Below, piece after piece: positions 42,370 through 50,978 of a stretch of 57,756 bases of DNA. The stretch covers positions 1 through 57,756 of the forward strand of contig JAEDJS010000005.1 of assembly GCA_016296205.1 (NCBI GenBank), given 5' to 3'. Numbering within the stretch: position 1 is the stretch's first letter; each line of letters starts with the position of its first letter. Below the pieces are notes generated by a model. The model was not told the origin of the DNA, searched no databases, and saw only the letters and a program-made list of their open reading frames with translations. Source of the DNA: Treponema sp. (lineage in GTDB: Bacteria > Spirochaetota > Spirochaetia > Treponematales > Treponemataceae). Made by a program: the position numbers and the translations under genes.

Positions 42370-43172
42370 TGGCTAAAATTACATCAGAAACAAGACAGGA
42401 ATTTAAAATTAAAACCGAACCCTACAAGAACGCCATTGATGCAACTCTTAAAAAAGAAAAAGACATGGTGGCTCTTATGGCCCATGATAAAAGCGGTCTG
42501 GCCTATAAAAAGCTTTTGCTTTGTGAAGACATGGTTTATATTTCTACTCTCTACGTTGCCATTAACACAATCAGCGAGACAATGCTGGAAACAAAAAATC
42601 AGGATGCCCTTAACGAAGCCAGAAAAGTTTTGTATAAAGCAATCATTTATCTGGAAGATATTGTTACTAATGTTATTGACTGCCCTTATTCCGACCTTGA
42701 ACCAAAGATTGCAGAAATTGCTAACACTCCTTTGGAAAAGCGTTATTATCTTTTGCGAAAAATTGGAATGGCCATTAAAATGGTTATTGATGGATTTGGT
42801 GAAAATTCAAAATGGAAATGGTCTTTTGTTGAACTCCAGGGACGATATGCTACAGTTTTTAAGAATATGCTCAATATGAAAGAGGTTGCAAAAGTATATT
42901 TTGATCCCCGGGACAGTCAGTATGAAATTGTTCTTCTTTTTGTAAGAATGATCAGAAAGCTTCTGGACCAGAGTGCCATGGGGTATCGTGACCGTTATGA
43001 ATTAAGTACTCATCGCGTTGATGACATGCGTATGGCAATCAATTATCTTTTGGCTTTGCGCAGAATTGCGATTGTTCTTAACGATAAAGATGCTGCAGAA
43101 GAAATTAAGAAAAAGGCAATCGCCTGGAATGATAAAATGGATGCAGACCAGAAAGCAGGTAAAGCAAGTTGA
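42369..43172 (+). CDS. Conserved helical protein of unknown function in the recN operon
   Basis: A 267-residue cytoplasmic protein, almost all helical, with no TM and no recognised domain. The segment VNCYSD is absent; instead a conserved-looking IDCPYSDLEPKIAEI stretch (about 117-131) and WKWSFVELQGRYATVFKN (about 154-171) stand out. I take the ATG at 42369, six bases from GGAGG, over the adjacent ATG at 42366. Position after recN matches what I recall for T. pallidum TP0443, an uncharacterised gene. It overlaps the following HD gene by 4 bp, so the two may act together. Confidence 0.75.
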   Translation: MAKITSETRQEFKIKTEPYKNAIDATLKKEKDMVALMAHDKSGLAYKKLLLCEDMVYISTLYVAINTISETMLETKNQDALNEARKVLYKAIIYLEDIVTNVIDCPYSDLEPKIAEIANTPLEKRYYLLRKIGMAIKMVIDGFGENSKWKWSFVELQGRYATVFKNMLNMKEVAKVYFDPRDSQYEIVLLFVRMIRKLLDQSAMGYRDRYELSTHRVDDMRMAINYLLALRRIAIVLNDKDAAEEIKKKAIAWNDKMDADQKAGKAS

Positions 43173-44386
43173 AGAAGGAACTGGCTCTTAAAATTTTTGA
43201 AGCATTCTCAATTGAACGGTGGAATGATCTTGTACGTCCCTTTAGCGTTGTTGAAATGGATAAGGCTGCAGAAAAAATGGTGTTGGCCTACATTATTGGT
43301 AAATTTGAAGAAGAAAAAGGTGAAAAAATTGACTGGGAATGGATGATTTATGCCAGCCTTTTTGATCTTCTTAAAAAAATTGCTCTTTGCGACATAAAAA
43401 GTCCTGTTCAGCGTCTGATAAAAGAAAAATATCCAAAGGAATATATTCGCCTTAATGAATGGGTTTTGGAACAATACCGCCCGTTAATAGACGATAACGA
43501 TTTGTATTCAATGTTCACTTTGTATATCGGGAAGACAAGTGGTTCAATTCCTTTTACAAGTATTCAGGAAAAAACCGCCAGAATTCTTAGGGCCGCTCAT
43601 AAGTTTTCTACAAAACGGGAGCTGGATATGATAAGTCCTGTTAATGAAGCAGAAAGAATAGAAAATATCTGCAAGGAAGTTAACGGAGATTTGCAGCAGT
43701 TTCTTGATCTCCGGGGAATGCAGCTTCTTCTTACAAAACAGAAACCTTTTGAATTTTTGATGCGCATTGAACAGCTAAGATTTCAGACAAGATGGAATCA
43801 GACTCCCCGGGTTCCTGGTACCAGTGTGCTGGGGCATTGTTTTTTTGTTGCTGTAATCACTCTTCTGCTTAGCAGAGAAAGTGGAATAAAGATGAGTTCA
43901 AAGCGTCTGTTCAATAATTTTTTTAGCGGACTTTTTCATGATTTGCCGGAAAGTGTAACCCGTGATATTATTAGTCCGGTTAAGCAGGCAACAGATGACC
44001 TTCCTGCAATTGTAAAAAAAATAGAAGACCATATTGTTAGCGAAGAGCTTGTTCCCCTTATGGAAGATTTTTACCGGGATGAATTATTGTACTGGACAAG
44101 CGACGAATTTGAAAATCGAATTCAACTGGAAAACGGTAAAATTGAGCATAAAACTTTTGAAGAAATCAATAAGTTTTTTAACAGCGATAAATTTAATCCT
44201 GTAGATGGAAAACTTGTAAGAGTTGCAGATCATTTTTCTGCATTGATGGAAGCAGACCAGTCTATTCGTTACGGTATTACCAGCAGTCATTTGCGGGAAG
44301 GAAGGTTGAATCTTCTGAATGGTTATAAACAGGGAAATCTTATTAATGGCATTGACCCCTGGAATTTATTCCATTTGTTTGAATAA
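43169..44386 (+). CDS. HD-domain metal-dependent phosphohydrolase
   Basis: A 405-residue protein with a TTG start overlapping the previous stop (TTGA). The C-terminal half holds an HD domain: GHCFFVAVITLLLSRE provides the first His, LFHDLPESVTRDI provides the HD pair, and RVADHFSALMEAD provides the last Asp, as in YfbR-like nucleotidases. The N-terminal 170 residues are helical and of unknown fold. HD proteins of this kind hydrolyse deoxynucleotide monophosphates or signal nucleotides; the substrate is not readable. An AGGT sequence about 9 nt upstream may serve as ribosome binding site. Confidence 0.75.
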   Translation: MKKELALKIFEAFSIERWNDLVRPFSVVEMDKAAEKMVLAYIIGKFEEEKGEKIDWEWMIYASLFDLLKKIALCDIKSPVQRLIKEKYPKEYIRLNEWVLEQYRPLIDDNDLYSMFTLYIGKTSGSIPFTSIQEKTARILRAAHKFSTKRELDMISPVNEAERIENICKEVNGDLQQFLDLRGMQLLLTKQKPFEFLMRIEQLRFQTRWNQTPRVPGTSVLGHCFFVAVITLLLSRESGIKMSSKRLFNNFFSGLFHDLPESVTRDIISPVKQATDDLPAIVKKIEDHIVSEELVPLMEDFYRDELLYWTSDEFENRIQLENGKIEHKTFEEINKFFNSDKFNPVDGKLVRVADHFSALMEADQSIRYGITSSHLREGRLNLLNGYKQGNLINGIDPWNLFHLFE

Positions 44387-44438
44387 TTCTGCAAAAAAAC
44401 TAAACCTAAAATAATTTACTGCCGATGATTTAAAAGAT

Positions 44439-45350
44439 ATGAAGCACTTTTTTAAATTTCCGGTAGTTACAGTTTTTTTAATTTTCTCAGGCTTTATGGC
44501 TTCTGCAGATAATAAGCATACAGTTGTAAAAGGGGATACTCTCTATAACATTTCTAAGCGCAATAATATTACTGTCCAGGAATTGTGTGAGGCAAATCAC
44601 ATTACTCAGAATGATGTTTTAAAACTGGGGCAGGTTCTTGTTATTCCTTCAAAAGGTTCAGCAGTATCAGCAGGTTCATCAAGTTCAACTCCACCTGCAT
44701 CAATTGTAAAAAAAACGGAACCATCTGTGCCTGAAACTCCGACAATAAGTGCTGCTCCGGATTATCGTGAATTTGATACTTACACTGTTCAGAAGGGAGA
44801 CACTTTCTGGAGAATTTCAAAAATAAATGGTATTTCTGTTGATGATTTAAAAAAATTGAATAGCCTTACCGACGCAGATACTCTCAAGATTGGACAGAAA
44901 TTAAAAATTCCAAAAAGCAAAGTAACCGGTACAGAAAAAATGCCGGATTTAAAAGAAAATGATCCAAGAAAATATACAAATAAAAAGGGCGATTCTAATC
45001 TTGTGTGGCCTGTTCAGAATCCAAAAGTTACTTATATTACAGGAAAAGTTAGTGGAGTTCAGCTTAGTGCTCAGAAAAATGAAGCTGTAACTGCTATTAG
45101 AGCTGGAACTGTAATGTTCTGTGGTAATTATCGTGGTTACGGGCAGGTAGTTTTTGTTCAGTCTAAAACTGGACAGATTTATGCTTACTGCGGATTAGGT
45201 TCAATCATTGTTAAGAAAGGACAGTATGTAATTTTTGGTGATACTTTAGGAAGTGCAGGAACTGATTCAATTTCAGGAGCAAGCCAGATTACTCTTATGG
45301 TTTTCCAGAAATCAAAACCAATTGATCCTGCTGTAGCGCCTCGTGGATAA
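44439..45350 (+). CDS. LysM-M23 domain protein with a degenerate peptidase site
   Basis: A 303-residue exported protein: signal peptide ending ASA (about 1-23), two LysM domains (about 28-72, opening HTVVKGDTLYNIS, and about 112-158, opening TYTVQKGDTFWRIS), a linker, and an M23/LytM-like domain (about 180-300). The zinc ligands appear lost: where active enzymes have HxxxD, YAHL and HLHFE, this one has GVQLSAQ, YAYCGLG and ITLMVF. It resembles the non-catalytic amidase activators EnvC and NlpD. It binds peptidoglycan through LysM. The stop overlaps the next gene by 8 bp. Position matches the T. pallidum LysM gene TP0444 as I recall it. Confidence 0.82.
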   Translation: MKHFFKFPVVTVFLIFSGFMASADNKHTVVKGDTLYNISKRNNITVQELCEANHITQNDVLKLGQVLVIPSKGSAVSAGSSSSTPPASIVKKTEPSVPETPTISAAPDYREFDTYTVQKGDTFWRISKINGISVDDLKKLNSLTDADTLKIGQKLKIPKSKVTGTEKMPDLKENDPRKYTNKKGDSNLVWPVQNPKVTYITGKVSGVQLSAQKNEAVTAIRAGTVMFCGNYRGYGQVVFVQSKTGQIYAYCGLGSIIVKKGQYVIFGDTLGSAGTDSISGASQITLMVFQKSKPIDPAVAPRG

Positions 45351-45774
45351 AATTTCTGAATTTATAAAATCAATTTTCTCTGAACAAAGTGTTGTGTTAT
45401 TTGCTCTTGTTGTTCTTTTTGCAGGTATATTGCTTGGCTGTTTATTCCAGTATCTTTGTGACAGAAAAAAAATCAGTAGAGAAAGAAAGGATGCAGTTGC
45501 CAGAAGCAGGGCGGTTTTAGGCGGCCAGTTTGCAGAACAGATTGCTCCTTTTTTGCCGGGGTTCCCATGTAATCCGGGAGATGTAAAATTTCTTGGTAAG
45601 CCTGTTGATTTTGTTGCTTTTCCGGGAAGTGCTGAGGGCAGAAAAATTGAAGAAGTTGTTTTTATTGAAGTAAAAACTGGCGAAAGCAAACTAAGTAACC
45701 GTGAAAAAGAAATTCGCCAGGCTGTAGAGAACAAAAAAGTTAGGTATGTTGTTTACGAGGTGAATAAAAACTAA
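45343..45774 (+). CDS. Membrane-anchored Holliday-junction-resolvase-like nuclease
   Basis: A 143-residue protein with one N-terminal TM (about 17-40), a basic segment (RKKISRERKDA) and a PD-(D/E)XK-like nuclease domain: PVDFVAF supplies the Asp and VVFIEVKTG the E-x-K pair. This matches the endonuclease-related family recalled as Endonuc_Holl (PF10107). The natural DNA substrate is unknown. It overlaps the LysM gene by 8 bp and the convergent EAL gene by 4 bp, closing the operon that begins at cheW. Confidence 0.8.
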   Translation: MDKISEFIKSIFSEQSVVLFALVVLFAGILLGCLFQYLCDRKKISRERKDAVARSRAVLGGQFAEQIAPFLPGFPCNPGDVKFLGKPVDFVAFPGSAEGRKIEEVVFIEVKTGESKLSNREKEIRQAVENKKVRYVVYEVNKN

Positions 45775-47543
45775 TAACCGTTTTCTATTGATTGAATAGC
45801 CTTTGTATCACCGCTTAAAATTTGTTCGCAAATATCAACTGGCATAGGTTTGCCTTTTAAAAATCCCTGTATTGTACGGCAGTTGAATTTTTTAAGAACG
45901 TCCAGCTGTTCTCTGTTTTCTACGCCTTCTGCAATTGTATCAATTCCTCGTTTTGAAACCATAGAAATTATGCTGTCTGTAATATCTGTTTCAAAAGCAT
46001 TTTTATTATTGATATTGGTGATAAATGACTTGTCGATTTTTAGGGTAGTAATTGGAAGTGCCTGCAAATATCTGAGAGACGAAAATCCTGTTCCAAAATC
46101 ATCAAGGCTAAGACCAACTCCACTTTCCCTGATTTCTTTTAACATCTGGATTGTCTGGTCAACATTATCAATCATTACGCCTTCTGTGATTTCTATTTCC
46201 AGACATTTTGGATTTATCTGATACCGTTCAATTTTTTCGAATAATTTAGGAATAAAATCCAAACGCTTTAACTGAATTGGCGAAACGTTTACACTTATTA
46301 TCCCTGTAAAATTATAGACTTCTTCCCATTTTTTTAAAGTAGCAATAGCAGTTTCTAAAACCCAGTCACCCAGGGGAATAATGATTCTGTTTTCTTCTGC
46401 TACAGGAATAAACTGGTCTGGGCTAATCCATCCAATTTCTTCATCATACCATCTTAAAAGTGCTTCGAACCCACGCAGTTCATTTGTTTTTATGTCGAAT
46501 TGAGGCTGGTAGAAAAGCTGGAAATGTTTTTTTGCAAGTGCATCAGACAGTTTTGTTTCTAAACTAAGCCTTGTAAGAAAATTATCCTGCATAACCTTCT
46601 GGAAATATTCAATTCTGTTTTTCCCGGTTTTCTTAACATTTGTTAATGCCATTCCAGAAAATTTAAGAAGCTCATCTGCGTTGTCGCTGTCATTTGGGAA
46701 GATTGCAATTCCGCCACTGGCCTTAATTCCTTCTTTGTTAAGTGTAGAAAGAATCGCATTGCCAATGGTGTTCATTTCATCAATGCTGTTGAGGTCATCC
46801 CTCAGAATAAGAAAATCATCTCCGGCAAAACGGAATGGCAGTGTAGTTGAATCTTCAAACCTTTTGAGAATTTGAGCACATTTATTTATTACTGCATCAC
46901 CTGCTTTGTGACCGTTTGACTCATTTGTGTTTTTTAAATTATCAATATTAAACGATAAAACTCCAAATTTTTTATCTGCATGATTATCCTTACTGATTGT
47001 TGTTTCTATACAGGTTGTAAAAAATTCTCTGTTATAAAGTCCTGTCATTGCATCGTGATAAACTGTGTATTGAAGCTTTCTGTTAAGGCCTTCTATGCTT
47101 GAAAGCTTTTGTTTAAGTGTATCCTGACTAAAACTTAGTTCTTCTGTGAGAGATGCAAGTCTAAGGTTCTGCCGTCTAAGCTGCTGTTCCTGTTCTTTTT
47201 CTTTAGAAAGGTCACTTACAGAAATAAGCATGTAGTCGTTATTATCATTATAAAATGAAACTTTTATCCAGATAGAAAAAAGCAATGAGTAAAAAGTTAC
47301 GCAGTTTACTTTTTTTTCGTTGATTGCCTGGTTTATATGTTCAAGCCAGTTAACGTCTTTTGAAAGTTTGTCCATTACGTGAGAAAAAATTGTGCCTTCA
47401 GGCAGAAGGTTTCTGGTGATTTCTTTAAATGCGTCGTTTGTATATTCAAAAATAAAGTCAGAAATTTCTCCATCTGCTTCATGTATAATTTTTGCGATTA
47501 CAATTGCAGCTGGTAAATTTTTTAGTATATTTTTATAATCCAT
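45771..47543 (-). CDS. PAS-GGDEF-EAL protein, likely c-di-GMP phosphodiesterase
   Basis: From the ATG at 47543 (AAGGA ribosome binding site) the product is 590 residues; a further 36 open codons upstream look non-coding. Residues 1-110 form a PAS-like domain, followed by a short coiled coil, a GGDEF domain with the degenerate motif AGDDF (so probably no cyclase activity), and an EAL domain with every usual active-site element: EALLRW, NVSPIQL, EITEG, DDFGTGFSS, KIDKSF and AEGVE. It should hydrolyse c-di-GMP to pGpG, with the GGDEF part perhaps sensing GTP. No TM is present, so it is cytoplasmic. It opposes the two cyclases at 8.4-11.9 kb. Confidence 0.88.
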   Translation of the reverse strand: MDYKNILKNLPAAIVIAKIIHEADGEISDFIFEYTNDAFKEITRNLLPEGTIFSHVMDKLSKDVNWLEHINQAINEKKVNCVTFYSLLFSIWIKVSFYNDNNDYMLISVSDLSKEKEQEQQLRRQNLRLASLTEELSFSQDTLKQKLSSIEGLNRKLQYTVYHDAMTGLYNREFFTTCIETTISKDNHADKKFGVLSFNIDNLKNTNESNGHKAGDAVINKCAQILKRFEDSTTLPFRFAGDDFLILRDDLNSIDEMNTIGNAILSTLNKEGIKASGGIAIFPNDSDNADELLKFSGMALTNVKKTGKNRIEYFQKVMQDNFLTRLSLETKLSDALAKKHFQLFYQPQFDIKTNELRGFEALLRWYDEEIGWISPDQFIPVAEENRIIIPLGDWVLETAIATLKKWEEVYNFTGIISVNVSPIQLKRLDFIPKLFEKIERYQINPKCLEIEITEGVMIDNVDQTIQMLKEIRESGVGLSLDDFGTGFSSLRYLQALPITTLKIDKSFITNINNKNAFETDITDSIISMVSKRGIDTIAEGVENREQLDVLKKFNCRTIQGFLKGKPMPVDICEQILSGDTKAIQSIENGY

Positions 47544-47671
47544 AGTAATCCTTTTTATATATTCTTTATTATAAACCATAAATATAAAAATCACAAATAA
47601 TTCAATTAAAAAAATAATATGAAAACTGTGGAAAATAGCAGAAAAATGCAACGGGAAATTATAGTATCAAC

Positions 47672-47700
47672 TTGAAATTATGGCTAAAATCAAATATAAT
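47672..47700 (+). promoter_or_regulatory. Promoter of guaB
   Basis: TTGAAA (47672-47677), a 17-bp spacer and TATAAT (47695-47700) lie 26 bp before the guaB ATG, leaving a leader of about 20 nt with a GAGGAG site. It contrasts with the leaderless promoters elsewhere in the window. Confidence 0.65.
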
Positions 47701-47726
47701 TCAATAATTTATTTGAGGAGTTTAAA

Positions 47727-49229
47727 ATGGCCTATTTTTATGAAGAACCTTCACACACATTCGGTGAATATCTTTTGATTCCTGGATACACATCAGAAGA
47801 TTGCATTCCAGACAACGTATCTCTTAAAACACCAGTTGTACGTTATAACAAAAAGGCCGGTGAAAAACCTGCTCTTACAATGAATATTCCAATGGTTAGT
47901 GCTGTTATGCAGTCTGTTTCTGACGACAAACTTGCTATTGCACTTGCAAAAGAAGGTGGAATTTCTTTTATTTTTGGTTCTCAGACAATCGAAAATCAGG
48001 CAGCTATGGTTGCCCGGGTAAAATCATATAAAGCTGGTTTTGTAACAAGTGATTCAAATATCCGTCCGGATCAGACTTTGGAAGAAGTAATTGCACTTAT
48101 CGAAAAAACTGGTCACTCAACAATCGCCGTAACAGCAGACGGTAGTGCTCACGGAAAACTGGAAGGTATTATTACAGAACGTGATTATAGAATCAATCAT
48201 TTTCCTGCTGGTGCAAAAGTTTCTGAATATATGACACCTCTTTCAAAACTTGTAACTGGTAAAGACGGTATTACTTTAAGTGAAGCCAACGATATTATCT
48301 GGGCAAATAAAGTTAACCAGCTTCCAATTGTTGATGCAAAAGGCAATCTTGTTTCTCTTGTATTCAGAAAGGATTTTGACAATCACCAGACATATCCAAA
48401 CGAAAACCTTGATGAAAATCACCGTTACATTGTTGGTGCTGGAATTAATACTCGTGATTATATGGATCGTGTTCCAAAATTGCTTGAAGCCGGAGTTGAT
48501 GTTCTTTGTCTTGATTCAAGTGAAGGATATTCTTGCTGGCAGGGAAAAGCTTTGCACGACATTCACGAAAAATGGCCAAATGCAAAAGTTGGTGCTGGTA
48601 ACGTTGTAGACCGTGACGGATTTATGTATCTTGCAGAACAGGGTGCAGACTTTATTAAGATTGGTATTGGCGGCGGTTCAATTTGTATCACTCGTGAACA
48701 GAAAGGAATTGGTCGCGGTCAGGCTACAGCAACAATCGAAGTAGCAAAGGCTCGTGATGAATATTACGAAAAAACTGGTATTTATATTCCAATTTGTTCT
48801 GACGGTGGTGTTGTTCAGGACTATCATATTACTCTTGCTCTTGCCATGGGTGCAGACTTTGTTATGCAGGGCCGTTACTTTGCCCGCTTTGATGAAAGCC
48901 CAACTGCAAAACTTAACATCAACGGCAGCTTCGTAAAAGAATACTGGGGAGAAGGTTCAAACCGTGCACGTAACTGGCAGCGCTATGATTTGGGTGGCAA
49001 AAAGACAATGGCTTTTGAAGAAGGTGTTGATTCTTACGTTCCATACGCTGGTCATCTGCATGATGGTGTAACTCTTACAACAAGTAAAATTATTCACACA
49101 ATGTGTAACTGTGGTGCTTTAACAATTCCTGAATTGCAGCAGAAGGCAAAAATCACTTTGGTTTCTTCTACTACAATTTCTGAAGGTTCTGCACACGATG
49201 TTACAGTTAAACGCAATTCCGTTAACTAA
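47727..49229 (+). CDS. guaB: IMP dehydrogenase
   Basis: GuaB oxidises IMP to XMP with NAD, the committed step to GMP. The 500 residues fit the family. Two CBS domains interrupt the barrel (about 110-220), and the catalytic Cys lies in IGIGGGSICITREQ. The loop with SDGGVVQDYHITLALAMGADFVM and the flap region are present, and the C-terminus is Thr/Ser-rich. A perfect GAGGAG site supports the start. The gene is monocistronic and ends at a strong terminator. GTP supply for the many GGDEF and cyclase proteins in the window would depend on this step. Confidence 0.95.
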   Translation: MAYFYEEPSHTFGEYLLIPGYTSEDCIPDNVSLKTPVVRYNKKAGEKPALTMNIPMVSAVMQSVSDDKLAIALAKEGGISFIFGSQTIENQAAMVARVKSYKAGFVTSDSNIRPDQTLEEVIALIEKTGHSTIAVTADGSAHGKLEGIITERDYRINHFPAGAKVSEYMTPLSKLVTGKDGITLSEANDIIWANKVNQLPIVDAKGNLVSLVFRKDFDNHQTYPNENLDENHRYIVGAGINTRDYMDRVPKLLEAGVDVLCLDSSEGYSCWQGKALHDIHEKWPNAKVGAGNVVDRDGFMYLAEQGADFIKIGIGGGSICITREQKGIGRGQATATIEVAKARDEYYEKTGIYIPICSDGGVVQDYHITLALAMGADFVMQGRYFARFDESPTAKLNINGSFVKEYWGEGSNRARNWQRYDLGGKKTMAFEEGVDSYVPYAGHLHDGVTLTTSKIIHTMCNCGALTIPELQQKAKITLVSSTTISEGSAHDVTVKRNSVN

Positions 49230-49283
49230 TTTGGGAGTTTGTTTATAAGTTGAATCTAAAGGTTTTAGCTTTAAACAAAAAAT

Positions 49284-49341
49284 GGCTGGTTCCAGATTAA
49301 AATTGATTTACTTCAATTTGATTTGGAATCAGCCTTTTTTT
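49284..49341. terminator. Terminator between guaB and murD
   Basis: GGCTGGTTCCAGATTAAAAT (from 49284) pairs with the complementary segment ending GGAATCAGCC (49325-49334) in a long, slightly interrupted stem, followed by seven T (49335-49341). An A run at 49277-49282 allows function on the minus strand too, so it can serve both guaB and murD. Confidence 0.75.
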
Positions 49342-49358
49342 ATTGGAAATTAATTTTA

Positions 49359-50954
49359 TTAAATGAAAAATTTTTTTACGACACCTTTAAATGTGTTCCC
49401 TCTGTCGAACTCATTTTTGAACATGCCAAAGCTTGTGGCACCTGGAGAAAACACAATTACAAGTGGAGTATCTTCTGTGGAAATTCCATAGAACTGAGTT
49501 CCCCCGTGATCAAGATGGGATTTCAAAACTGTGATGAGCCTTTTTATGCTTTCGTAAGGTCCGTTTATACGCACTTTTTTTGTGTCTGTTAAATCCAGGA
49601 GTTTATCTGTTCCAGAGCCTTCAAGAGCGAATATTTCTTTTGGAAGATTTTTTGTTCCGTCTTTTCCTTCCAGTGTGTTTGCTAGAGGAGTAAAATCCAG
49701 CTGTTTGTCTGTTCCCCCGGTAATGAGAATAATTGGTCTGTCAAAAGCTTTAATTGCTTCGCAGACTGCCTGAGGAACTGTTGCCGCACTGTCGTTGTAA
49801 AAAGCAAGATGCATTTTGTTGTATTTTGCCCGGAGAAAAAGCTCAAGCCGGTGGGGAATTCCTTTCCATTGTCCAAGAATCTGCATAGTTTGTTCTGGAG
49901 CAACTCCCATTAATCTAAGACATAAACATGCGTTTAAAACATTTGTTTTCATGTGAGCGCCAGGAACAGAAAGTTTTCCCATTATCTGCTGACTTTCTTC
50001 AAAATGTTTCTGAGCCTTAACTGTTCTAAGATTAAATGGCAATGTTTCATATCCTTCTGTGAGCCCGTATCTATTGATTTTTTGCCATACACCAAACACA
50101 TTTTTTGGAAGAGGATTTTTAGAATAGCGGAGTACTGTTCCCTTTGTGGCTTTTGCAAAAAAATCTCCCCACTTGTGGATTTCTGGATCTGGTGTTTCAC
50201 TGTCTGTGGAATAATTGTCTTCATCAAAATCAAGAATCGTAAAATCTTCTGCTGTCTGGTTTTCAAAAATCAGCATTTTGTCCTGAATGTATTTGTCCAT
50301 GCTGTGATACCAGTTCTGGTGGTCAGGAACAATTTTTGTAATGACTGCAATTTTTGGTTTTAAACATCCACGGCCTCTTAAATCTCTTAACTGCCATGAA
50401 CTTAATTCAAGAACAACTGGAGTTAAGCCGCTTGTTTCATGCAGAAAGGTGAGGGGGCTTACTGTAATGTTTCCGCCTAAGAAAGAAGTGAATCCAGCCT
50501 GTCTGAGTCCGTAATCGATTGAACTCACTGTGCTGCTTTTTCCTTTGCTTCCTGTAACTGCAATTATGGGGCTCTTTGTAAAATGAAGAAAAATACTGAT
50601 GTCTGTTTCTACTGCTTTTGCTGCTGCCAGATACTGGTTTCCTTCAAAACGAACTCCAGGATTTTTAATTACACAGTCTGCTTCAGAGAAGTCTTCAATT
50701 CTGTGCTGGCCAAGAACATAAGTTAATCTTGATTTATCAATTGTGGAATCTGCAGAAATGCTTTCGATTGTTGGCCTTAATTCATCTGCAGTTTTCATAT
50801 CGGTTACAGTAACGTAAGCTCCGTGTTTTAAAAAGAATTTTACAGAGGCTTCACCACCACCATTTAAGCCTAAGCCCATAACAGTAACATGTTTGTCTTT
50901 GATGTCTTCCAGTGTGTTGAATGCGCATCCTTTTGGGTAAATGTGAGCGTCCAT
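49359..50954 (-). CDS. murD: UDP-N-acetylmuramoylalanine--D-glutamate ligase
   Basis: MurD adds D-Glu to UDP-MurNAc-L-Ala in the cytoplasm. The 531 residues are longer than E. coli MurD (438). The Rossmann-like N-terminus (VTVMGLGLNGGGEASVKFF), the ATP loop GSKGKSSTVS, the ELSSWQLRDLRG region and the HRLE motif are all present. The inserts lie in the middle and C-terminal domains. A GGGAGA ribosome binding site supports the start. It is the last of murE-ddl-murD, 24 bp after ddl. Confidence 0.9.
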   Translation of the reverse strand: MDAHIYPKGCAFNTLEDIKDKHVTVMGLGLNGGGEASVKFFLKHGAYVTVTDMKTADELRPTIESISADSTIDKSRLTYVLGQHRIEDFSEADCVIKNPGVRFEGNQYLAAAKAVETDISIFLHFTKSPIIAVTGSKGKSSTVSSIDYGLRQAGFTSFLGGNITVSPLTFLHETSGLTPVVLELSSWQLRDLRGRGCLKPKIAVITKIVPDHQNWYHSMDKYIQDKMLIFENQTAEDFTILDFDEDNYSTDSETPDPEIHKWGDFFAKATKGTVLRYSKNPLPKNVFGVWQKINRYGLTEGYETLPFNLRTVKAQKHFEESQQIMGKLSVPGAHMKTNVLNACLCLRLMGVAPEQTMQILGQWKGIPHRLELFLRAKYNKMHLAFYNDSAATVPQAVCEAIKAFDRPIILITGGTDKQLDFTPLANTLEGKDGTKNLPKEIFALEGSGTDKLLDLTDTKKVRINGPYESIKRLITVLKSHLDHGGTQFYGISTEDTPLVIVFSPGATSFGMFKNEFDRGNTFKGVVKKFFI

Positions 50955-50978
50955 AAAATTCTCCCTTTGTAAAAAAAA

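Noticed and set aside
46440..46490. TTCGAACC string resembling a tRNA T-loop
   Set aside because: It lies within the EAL domain coding sequence, with no cloverleaf around it.
47544..47651. 36-codon N-terminal extension of the EAL protein
   Set aside because: It is hydrophobic by AT-rich chance, has no ribosome binding site, and the ATG at 47543 is preceded by AAGGA.
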